Positions 1-5,427 of a stretch of DNA of 18,768 nucleotides are shown piece after piece. This stretch comes from an uncultured Ruminococcus sp. (GTDB lineage: Bacteria > Bacillota > Clostridia > Oscillospirales > Ruminococcaceae). Position 1 is the stretch's first letter. Each line of letters opens with the position of its first letter. Under the pieces are notes generated by a model. That model did not search any database and was not told the DNA's origin. It saw nothing but the letters and a program-made list of their open reading frames with translations. The stretch is from NCBI GenBank assembly GCA_900319195.1, contig ONNL01000052.1:1-18768 (forward strand), read 5' to 3'. A program made the translations under genes and the position numbers.

Positions 1-10
1 GACGTCTTAT

Positions 11-97
11 AAGCTCCTCTACGCAGCTAAAGCAGCTATTACCCGATAGTGACCTATCGGATAATAGAGGAAGCTTAAAAAGGGTTTCCCCCGATAA
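11..97 (-). repeat. Structured intergenic repeat, copy 1
   Basis: This 87-nt element reads on the minus strand and is a close copy of 4139-4227. On the minus strand its order is the box TTATCGGGGGAAA (97-85), a T-run, one arm of an outer stem (76-68), a 14-bp hairpin (67-54 with 49-36, loop GTCA), the conserved CTGCTTTAGC (35-26), and the second outer-stem arm (18-11). Relative to copy 2 the 14-bp hairpin keeps its pairing: one G-C pair becomes U-A, and one C-G pair becomes U-G. The wobble only works in the minus-strand RNA, which supports that orientation. It lies about 100 bases before the promoter of the LacI-family gene and is directed away from it. Function unknown; a small mobile or RNA-level element is my inference. 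Confidence 0.75.
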
Positions 98-202
98 AAC
101 ACACAAAAATCCATATTGGTCTATTATACACAAAAAACAGGTGTTGAAATGTTCTGATGTCACAAAATTCCTGTTTGCAGCTTTATTTATTACTTAAACT
201 AT

Positions 203-210
203 GATATAAT
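203..210 (+). promoter_or_regulatory. Probable promoter (-10) of the LacI-family gene
   Basis: TATAAT sits at 205-210, preceded by TG at 202-203, giving an extended -10 box. At the expected spacing there is only an AT-rich, weak -35 (182-187, TTTATT). A TTGCAG at 175-180 is too distant (24 bp). The predicted transcript start is near 217, leaving a leader of about 25 nt before the ATG at 241. Confidence 0.5.
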
Positions 211-240
211 TAATGTAACTTAAATCAAGGACGGGTGAGT

Positions 241-1293
241 ATGAAAAACGGGGTAAAAATGCTGGACATTGCCGAAAAGCTTGGAGTCAGCGTCGTTACG
301 GTGTCCAACGCTCTCGCAGGACGTGAGGGTGTCAGCGACAGGATGAGAAGAAAGATATGCGCCGCGGCTGAGGAAATGGGGTACAGACCGTCGGGCGCGA
401 AAGCCGCAAAACAGAGCAGTGAACGGACTCGCTCGGGAAAGACCATCGGCATTCTCGCCTCGGAGCGATTTGTCGGCGCACGCGGCACTTTCTACTGGGA
501 GCTCACCGCAAACATCTCAAAGCGACTTTCACAGCTCGGAATGTGCACCGCCTATGAGTGCATCACCTCGGACAACGAGGAAAAGGCTATCCTGCCAAAC
601 ATGATAACCGACAACAAGGCGGACGGCATTTTCGTTATCGGTCAGGTGCACCGCCCGTATATCGAAATGCTCAGCAGGATAAGCCAGCCGCTCGTTTTCG
701 TCGATTTCTACGACGGGCGCTACAACGTCGATTCGGTCAACTCCGACAGCATAAACGGCGGTTATCTCCTCACCGACCACCTTATCAGCAAGGGACACCG
801 CAATATCGGCTTCTTCGGTACATTCAACGCGACGAGCAGCATTAACGACCGCTTTCTCGGCTACATAAAATGTCTCATGGAAAACAACATCAGATATAAC
901 CCTGCGTGGACTTTTGACGACCGCGACGAAAAGGGTGTGCTCTACACCAAGATAGACTTCCCCGAGGATATGCCGACAGCCTTCGTGTGCAACTGCGACG
1001 AGACTGCATTCCGCGTAATATCGGCATTGAAGTCAAAGGGAGTGCGAGTCCCCGAGGACATCTCTGTGGTCGGCTATGACAACTACACAGTCTCAAACAT
1101 CTGCATACCGCCGATAACGACTATCGAGGTAGACCTCGAAAAAATGGCTGAAATATCCGTGGAGCTGATGTGCAAAAAGCTCGACGACCCGACATATACC
1201 GAGGGCAGACGCATAATCACAGGGCGGCTCATCGAAAAGCGCAGCGTGCTCGACATTAACACTCACAGGACAGGAGGCAGGAGGACAGTATGA
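241..1293 (+). CDS. LacI-family transcriptional regulator
   Basis: This is a DNA-binding repressor/activator of the LacI/GalR family, acting in the cytoplasm as a dimer. Residues 5-25 form the helix-turn-helix (LDIAEKLGVSVVTVSNAL), and YRP at about 48-50 ends the DNA-binding domain. From about residue 68 (KTIGIL) a periplasmic-binding-protein-like sensor follows, with family landmarks near FVDFYDGR, the GHRNIGFFG strand, and VPEDISVVGYDN towards the C-terminus. Length (350 aa) is normal. I chose ATG 241 over the in-frame GTG at 235 because AAGG (227-230) is 10 bases from 241 but only 4 from 235. The hinge is unusual: after YRP it reads SGAKAAKQSSERTRSG, without the usual leucine that wedges into the operator. 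The ligand is unknown; no carbohydrate gene is adjacent on this strand. The 3' end overlaps the DUF5662 gene by four bases. Confidence 0.93.
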   Translation: MKNGVKMLDIAEKLGVSVVTVSNALAGREGVSDRMRRKICAAAEEMGYRPSGAKAAKQSSERTRSGKTIGILASERFVGARGTFYWELTANISKRLSQLGMCTAYECITSDNEEKAILPNMITDNKADGIFVIGQVHRPYIEMLSRISQPLVFVDFYDGRYNVDSVNSDSINGGYLLTDHLISKGHRNIGFFGTFNATSSINDRFLGYIKCLMENNIRYNPAWTFDDRDEKGVLYTKIDFPEDMPTAFVCNCDETAFRVISALKSKGVRVPEDISVVGYDNYTVSNICIPPITTIEVDLEKMAEISVELMCKKLDDPTYTEGRRIITGRLIEKRSVLDINTHRTGGRRTV

Positions 1294-1868
1294 GCTTCAG
1301 CAATCTAAAGGGACACTTTTTGACTGTCACAAGACATCGCCGCAAGGTGAGGCAGCACTGCTTCAAATGCGGTATCTACTGGCGCGGACTTGTCCACGAC
1401 CTCTCGAAATTCTCACCGACAGAGTTCATTCCCGGGGTGAGATACTATCAGGGAACACGCAGTCCCAACGAGCGTGAGCGTGAGGTGGGCGGCTATTCAA
1501 AGGCATGGATGCACCACAAGGGTCGCAATCGCCACCACTTTGAATACTGGACGGATTACAGCACAGTCACAAAAAAGCTTGAACCCGTGAAAATGCCCGA
1601 CGTTTTCCTCTTTGAGATGTTCTGCGACAGAGTTTCGGCTTCAAAGACATACATGAAGGACAAGTACGTCGACACGGCTCCTCTTGAGTATTTCCTCAAA
1701 GCAAAGCCGAGGCGCATAATTGAGCATGAGACTGCTGAAAAGCTCGAATTTCTGCTCCGTATGCTTGCCGAAAAGGGCGAGGACGTGACCTTTGCGTATA
1801 TTCGTGAGCAGGTAAAGCGCAGTAAAAAGGGTCAGCACGACTGGATGGGCTTTGAGCTGAACGGATAA
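1290..1868 (+). CDS. DUF5662 family protein
   Basis: This 192-aa soluble protein resembles DUF5662, a family of unknown function known from Clostridia and some phages. Two conserved-looking patches carry possible metal ligands: LVHDLSKFSPTEF (about residues 34-46) and a His-rich stretch WMHHKGRNRHHFEYW (about 71-85). The HD pair plus clustered histidines suggests an all-helical metal-dependent enzyme, but no activity can be read from the sequence. The family assignment is from memory of these motifs. The start codon overlaps the LacI-family stop codon (ATGA at 1290-1293), and two purine-rich ribosome sites precede it (1272-1277 and 1280-1284), the second at 5 bases. Translational coupling to the regulator is therefore likely. 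A partner or target relationship between them is inference only. Confidence 0.8.
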   Translation: MSFSNLKGHFLTVTRHRRKVRQHCFKCGIYWRGLVHDLSKFSPTEFIPGVRYYQGTRSPNEREREVGGYSKAWMHHKGRNRHHFEYWTDYSTVTKKLEPVKMPDVFLFEMFCDRVSASKTYMKDKYVDTAPLEYFLKAKPRRIIEHETAEKLEFLLRMLAEKGEDVTFAYIREQVKRSKKGQHDWMGFELNG

Positions 1869-1899
1869 ATAACGTTTTTGGCGGTCGGTTCGGGCTGGT

Positions 1900-1978
1900 G
1901 TTTGCGTATTTGCCCACCCTCACAAACATGATAGTCTTGACGGACTGAGGGTTTGTGGTATAATTGGCAAATGCGAAC
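1900..1978 (+). repeat. Inverted repeat enclosing a promoter
   Basis: The arm at 1900-1914 pairs with 1966-1978 (13 pairs with a two-base bulge and one U-G wobble that works only on the plus strand). Inside it CACAAAC (1921-1927) pairs with GTTTGTG (1951-1957). No T-run follows, so it does not look like a terminator. It begins 32 bases after the DUF5662 stop codon and encloses the promoter at 1937-1964. It could be an operator-like cruciform or a processing structure on read-through RNA; function unknown. Confidence 0.5.
1937..1964 (+). promoter_or_regulatory. Isolated sigma-A-type promoter
   Basis: TTGACG (1937-1942), a 16-bp spacer, and TATAAT (1959-1964) with TG at 1956-1957 (extended -10). 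Predicted transcript start is near 1971. No open reading frame with a ribosome binding site follows before the next promoter at 2183, so the product would be a short untranslated RNA. Confidence 0.55.
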
Positions 1979-2105
1979 GCTGCTCCGATGAATGACCACA
2001 TAACAATTGAATATGTCATATAAAGCTCCCTGCAGGGACTATGATGTGCGTGACGAAAGGCTTCGTTCAGCAGTTCATCACACACTTTTCTGCGGGAGCT
2101 TTTCC
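1971..2105 (+). ncRNA. Candidate small structured RNA
   Basis: A transcript from the promoter at 1937-1964 would start near 1971. It would contain a small hairpin around 1992-2020 and then a long stem: 2022-2030 plus 2032-2035 pair with 2090-2102 (13 pairs, one bulged T at 2031). Inside are a possible 5-bp hairpin (2053-2057 with 2062-2066) and an imperfect 12-bp stem (2046-2057 with 2074-2085). The base of the long stem ends in GGGAGCTTTT followed by CCCTTT, a poor but possible intrinsic terminator. I do not recognise a known RNA family; SRP RNA, tmRNA and 6S signatures were not seen. A minus-strand reading of the same stem is also possible, because the inner stem pairs better there. Confidence 0.35.
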
Positions 2106-2182
2106 CTTTATTTGTATGTTTTCTGTTAAAACTAATTCAAGTATTGTTCAACGTTATTTTTAAGTATTTTTCATAAAAACTC

Positions 2183-2211
2183 TTTACATTGATGTAGAAT
2201 TATGATATAAT
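2183..2211 (+). promoter_or_regulatory. Promoter of the hydrogenase gene
   Basis: TTTACA (2183-2188), a 17-bp spacer, and TATAAT (2206-2211), preceded by TG at 2203-2204. Predicted start near 2218. Just upstream, TTTTTCATAAAAA (2168-2180) is a short AT-rich dyad that a regulator could use. Confidence 0.8.
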
Positions 2212-2217
2212 AGTGAT

Positions 2218-2428
2218 AGTATAAGATTGAATGAAGTGTAATTAGTAATGCTGCACAAAAGCAGCTGTGTTTTTCGTCAGTTCTCATGGAGGGGCAGAAC
2301 GGACAAAGGAAATCTTTTACATTGATTCATTTTTATATGCAACAGTGACATAATTATACTTAATACATCAGGACGGACGTACTCTCTATACGGCTGTCCT
2401 CAGAAGAAGGAGTAAAGGGCGAATTATT
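2218..2428 (+). promoter_or_regulatory. Long structured leader of the hydrogenase gene
   Basis: About 210 nt separate the predicted start from the ATG. The leader has a GCTGC/GCAGC hairpin (2250-2265) followed by TGTG and five T, which resembles an early terminator. It also has a GTTCT/AGAAC pairing around 2280-2300 and a good hairpin just ahead of the gene: AGGAC (2370-2374) with GTCCT (2396-2400) and CGTA (2378-2381) with TACG (2389-2392). AAGGAG (2407-2412) and AAAGGG (2414-2419) are the candidate ribosome sites. I recognise no known riboswitch. An attenuator or protein-binding leader is inference. Confidence 0.4.
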
Positions 2429-4114
2429 ATGATGGAACTAATTAAAGTAAATCCTGACAAATGCGTCGGATGTAACGCGTGCGTGCGAGTATGTCCGGCA
2501 CCCGAGGCAAACATCACCAAACAGCTTGAGGACGGAAGATTTGTTACAACGGTAGACAGCAGCAAGTGTATTGCCTGCGGCGAGTGCGTTAAGAACTGTA
2601 TGCACGGCGCAAGAGACTACAATGATGACACTGAAGAGGTAATGGAAAACATCAGAACGGAGCAGCATATCGTTATTGCTGCACCTGCTATCAAGACGGT
2701 ATTCCCTGACAAATGGAAGTCGATACTGAACTGGTTCAAGAGAAACAACTGTCTGGTCTATGACGTATCGTTCGGTGCGGATATATGTACATGGGCACAT
2801 CTCAGGACCATACAGAATGGTGTCGGCAAAAAGCTCATCTCACAGCCGTGTGCGGCTATTGTCAAGTATATAGAAACATATCAGCCGGTGCTTTTGAACA
2901 ATCTTGCCCCCATCCATTCACCGATGCTGTGTGCAGTGACCTACATAAAGAAATATCTCCGCAAGCGCCACAAGATAATTGCACTGTCGCCATGTGTCGC
3001 TAAGAAGAACGAGTTCACAGAAACGGGACTTGTCGATTACAATGTTACATTCAAAAAGCTCTTGGAGTATTTCATGAACAATAACATCAATATCGAGCGC
3101 GACTCATCGAGCGATTTCAAGTATGACTTTGAACTGTTTCAGGGTCAGGTCGGCGGTGTTTATCCCCGTCCCGGCGGACTCAGAGATAATCTCTGGCTTC
3201 ATGACCCCGATATCAACATCACCACGTCCGAGGGCGTTCACAAGGTATATCCCGAGCTTGATATGTACGCAAAGCTTTCGGAAAACCTCAAGCCTGAGGT
3301 TTTCGACGTACTTTCATGCGACTTCGGATGCAATGTAGGTGCAGGAACAGGCACAACTCAGACGATATTTGAGATAATGGCTACGATGAGAGATGTCGAA
3401 AAGGAAGCAAAGAGCAGACGCAAGACCTCGGGCGGTTTCTTCAGAGGTGCTGAGGATAAGCTCTTCAAGAAATTCGACGAGGAACTCAGCGTGGATGACT
3501 TCGTGAGAACTTATATCCACACAAAGCCTGCAAAGGCCGTTACATCGGCAGAACTCGAGCCTATATTCAAGAGCATGGGCAAGGATACTACCGAGAAGAA
3601 GAACTACGACTGCCATGCCTGCGGTTACAGGTCGTGCAGAGAAATGGCTGTTGCTATTTACAGAGGCTTGAATGTTCCCGAGAACTGTATCGTTCATGCT
3701 AAAGCAAGAATGGCAGAGGATAACAAAATAATCCAGCAGAGACATGATTTCTTGTCACAGGTCACAAACAATTGCCTCGAAATATCAAACAAGCTCAAAT
3801 CCGAGGCAGACAGGATCTCAGACAATATCAAGAATGTTGACGGTATCTCAAAGACAAACGAGGACTTCGTCAGCCAGCTCAACGACCTTATTTCTGCTCT
3901 TATCACTGTATGCGAGTCGAGCGAGGACGGCATAAGTCAGGGCGATGTAGGTCAGATCATCGAGATACTGAAATCCATTAAGGACGTATTCAGTAAGTTC
4001 AGTAAGAATATCGACATGACAAACTCCAACAATGAGGAAGTCAGCACGAATGTTACCGAGATCAACACCCTTATTATCAGCATCAACGACGAGCTCAGCA
4101 AGGTAAACAAGTGA
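2429..4114 (+). CDS. Sensory-type [FeFe] hydrogenase with MCP-like helical tail
   Basis: This 561-aa cytoplasmic iron-sulfur protein resembles the HydS/HfsB-like (group C) [FeFe] hydrogenases thought to sense hydrogen. Two [4Fe-4S] ferredoxin motifs lie at Cys12/15/18/22 and Cys47/50/53/57. The H-cluster domain follows with ligand candidates Cys141 (SQPC), Cys189 (SPCVAKKNE), and Cys297 and Cys301 (SCDFGC). Compared with catalytic enzymes, the proton-relay cysteine of TSCCP is proline here and MPC is SPC, as expected for slow or sensory forms. A third cluster motif (CHACGYRSC, Cys395/398/403 plus Cys420) comes next. Residues about 440-561 are helical, rich in Asn/Ser/Ile and resemble a short methyl-accepting-protein signalling helix; I see no PAS or kinase domain. 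ATG 2429 has AAAGGG 9 bases upstream; ATG 2432 is equally possible. It stands alone under its own promoter. Confidence 0.88.
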   Translation: MMELIKVNPDKCVGCNACVRVCPAPEANITKQLEDGRFVTTVDSSKCIACGECVKNCMHGARDYNDDTEEVMENIRTEQHIVIAAPAIKTVFPDKWKSILNWFKRNNCLVYDVSFGADICTWAHLRTIQNGVGKKLISQPCAAIVKYIETYQPVLLNNLAPIHSPMLCAVTYIKKYLRKRHKIIALSPCVAKKNEFTETGLVDYNVTFKKLLEYFMNNNINIERDSSSDFKYDFELFQGQVGGVYPRPGGLRDNLWLHDPDINITTSEGVHKVYPELDMYAKLSENLKPEVFDVLSCDFGCNVGAGTGTTQTIFEIMATMRDVEKEAKSRRKTSGGFFRGAEDKLFKKFDEELSVDDFVRTYIHTKPAKAVTSAELEPIFKSMGKDTTEKKNYDCHACGYRSCREMAVAIYRGLNVPENCIVHAKARMAEDNKIIQQRHDFLSQVTNNCLEISNKLKSEADRISDNIKNVDGISKTNEDFVSQLNDLISALITVCESSEDGISQGDVGQIIEILKSIKDVFSKFSKNIDMTNSNNEEVSTNVTEINTLIISINDELSKVNK

Positions 4115-4138
4115 TACTGATATAGAAGCTTGTATGTA

Positions 4139-4227
4139 TTATCGGGGGAAAACTTTTTAAGCTTCCTCTATGACCCGATAGGTTTCTATCGGGTCATAGC
4201 TGCTTTAGCAGTATTAGTGGAAAGCTT
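4139..4227 (+). repeat. Structured intergenic repeat, copy 2
   Basis: Plus-strand copy of the element at 11-97, starting 24 bases after the hydrogenase stop. It has the box TTATCGGGGGAAA (4139-4151), an outer-stem arm (4159-4166), a perfect 14-bp hairpin (4168-4181 with 4186-4199, loop GTTT), a 4-bp hairpin CTGC/GCAG (4200-4211), and the second outer arm (4219-4227, one bulged A). Together this is a three-way-junction fold. It may also end the hydrogenase transcript, although no T-run follows. Confidence 0.75.
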
Positions 4228-4246
4228 TGTGCCAACAGCACCCCGT

Positions 4247-4294
4247 ACCCTGCACTGCGGGGAGTCACCCCGAATCCCCTTTCAAAGACTTTAA
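4247..4294 (+). repeat. 48-bp dispersed repeat, copy A
   Basis: Inverted relative to copy B at 18654-18701, with 45 of 48 bases identical by eye. It contains the near-palindrome CCCTGCACTGCGGGG and a GGGG/CCCC hairpin around AGTCA. Similarity extends a few bases left of 4247 with one gap. It is not coding. Confidence 0.85.
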
Positions 4295-4301
4295 TTTGAA
4301 A

Positions 4302-4373
4302 TTTTATCCCCATATAGCACCACCTTAGTTATGAAAGACCGCAGGTCTTTACGGGTGCTATATGGGGATAAAA
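4302..4373. repeat. Nested 20-bp inverted repeat
   Basis: A perfect 20-bp stem (4302-4321 with 4354-4373) encloses a 7-bp hairpin AAAGACC GCA GGTCTTT (4334-4350). It begins 7 bases after the 48-bp repeat. Neither side ends in a clean T-run, so a plain terminator is doubtful; it looks like a MITE or repeat-tail structure. Confidence 0.8.
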
Positions 4374-4396
4374 ATTAAGCTGACACTCAGAAATGA

Positions 4397-4433
4397 ATAG
4401 AGGGAAGCTCTTCTCAAAAGAACTTCCCTCTAT
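4397..4433 (-). terminator. Terminator-like hairpin after the polysaccharide operon
   Basis: An 11-bp stem (4397-4407 with 4423-4433) with an inner TTCT/AGAA pairing lies 43 bases past the stop codon of the last minus-strand gene. The minus-strand side continues TCATTTCT, a weak T-run. The position suggests it ends the eleven-gene operon; it could work from both sides. Confidence 0.55.
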
Positions 4434-4476
4434 AAATCGCATAAACTGCTTTATGAGTACAGTGAAAACTGCATTA

Positions 4477-5427
4477 TCATGTTTGTTTTTTGACACGGTG
4501 CACATTATCAGCTCTGACAGCAAGGTAGAGCTTTCCAATAAGAAAGGCAAGCACATCTGCCGTCGTCGAAGCAATACGCATTGCAAGCGTGAAAAGCATT
4601 ACCTTGTCCGCAAAGGTGTCGCCGCTGACGTATATCATCACGGCTTCACGTATGCCTATTCCGCCCGGAGCTCCCGGGGTGACAAAGCCGATTATCCACG
4701 CAAACATGAACGCTCCCGTAAGCGTGAGAGTCTCACCGATACCTGCGTCCGAGCCGAGCACCAGTCTCATGCAGATGAAATACGACATGGACGAGACGAA
4801 ATTCTGTCCGAAGTAGTACAGCACTCCAAGCGCAAGTAACCTTCTGTTTCCCGGGCGGAATGCCTTGCTGTAACGCATGAGGTAGGACTTTATCTTGTCG
4901 CTGGATTTCCATTTCAGAATGATGACAGCAATTATCAGCAGAGCAATGCCGGCTCCGCCGATGATGAGCATATTGCGCCCGTACTTCCCGAGCAGCTCCG
5001 CTAACTTTGAGCCGAGCAGAAGCGCGGAGATAACTCCCGTTGAGAGCACACTGAAAAATATGTCAAGTATCGTCGCGCAGGCAACATCAACATGGCTTAT
5101 GTTCATATCAGCCGCAAGCTGATTGCGCCCTATATACTGAAAGACATTGCCCGGGATATACTTGTAGATGTTGGAATTAGTATATACGGGCATTGCCTCC
5201 GAAAAAGGTATCTTTCTGCCCGAGAGCGACTGAATGAATATCAGCCACGGTATACACCCGAATGTGATAACGGCGGTCTGGACGGTTATGCTTACTCCGA
5301 GCGCAGAAAGCAGCGGTCGGCTGCCGAATTGCGAGAAGTCGATGTCCATGCTCAGTATCTTGCGGATTATCAGCAGAACTGCGCCGATAGTGAGCAGATT
5401 GCCCAGCAGCTTTAGTTTTTTCTTCAT
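4477..5427 (-). CDS. Flippase-like membrane protein (LPG synthase TM family)
   Basis: This 316-aa integral membrane protein belongs to the lysylphosphatidylglycerol-synthase transmembrane / AglD-like family (PF03706 type). I see about eight hydrophobic segments, starting near residue 10 with LLGNLLTIGAVLLI. The family signature TPGAPGGIGIREA falls at about residues 249-261, and YKYIPGN sits near residue 90. Stand-alone members next to Dpm1-type GT2 genes are proposed to move lipid-linked sugars or support their use. The gene is the last of the operon, and its start overlaps the preceding glycosyltransferase stop by four bases (5424-5427). A flippase role for the GT2 product is inference; no soluble aminoacyl-transfer domain is present, so it is not MprF itself. 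Confidence 0.85.
   Translation of the reverse strand: MKKKLKLLGNLLTIGAVLLIIRKILSMDIDFSQFGSRPLLSALGVSITVQTAVITFGCIPWLIFIQSLSGRKIPFSEAMPVYTNSNIYKYIPGNVFQYIGRNQLAADMNISHVDVACATILDIFFSVLSTGVISALLLGSKLAELLGKYGRNMLIIGGAGIALLIIAVIILKWKSSDKIKSYLMRYSKAFRPGNRRLLALGVLYYFGQNFVSSMSYFICMRLVLGSDAGIGETLTLTGAFMFAWIIGFVTPGAPGGIGIREAVMIYVSGDTFADKVMLFTLAMRIASTTADVLAFLIGKLYLAVRADNVHRVKKQT

Noticed and set aside
175..210. TTGCAG as -35 box for the LacI-family gene
   Set aside because: The spacer to TATAAT would be 24 bp, too long; an extended -10 promoter is preferred.
1696..2019. Minus-strand ORF of about 107 codons starting at ATG 2019 with a good GGGAG site
   Set aside because: Most of it lies antisense to the DUF5662 gene and its composition there is shadow-like (Arg/Pro/Ser rich). 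It is kept only as a low-interest finding, not as a gene.
1971..2105. SRP RNA, tmRNA or 6S RNA
   Set aside because: The conserved SRP tip motif, a tRNA-like tmRNA end and the 6S central bubble were not found; the RNA is left unassigned.
2250..2274. Firm terminator in the hydrogenase leader
   Set aside because: The stem is only 5 bp and four non-T bases separate it from the T-run, so it is mentioned only as a possible attenuator.
4139..4433. CRISPR-like array from the repeated hairpins
   Set aside because: The repeats are unlike each other, not regularly spaced, and have no spacers or cas genes nearby.
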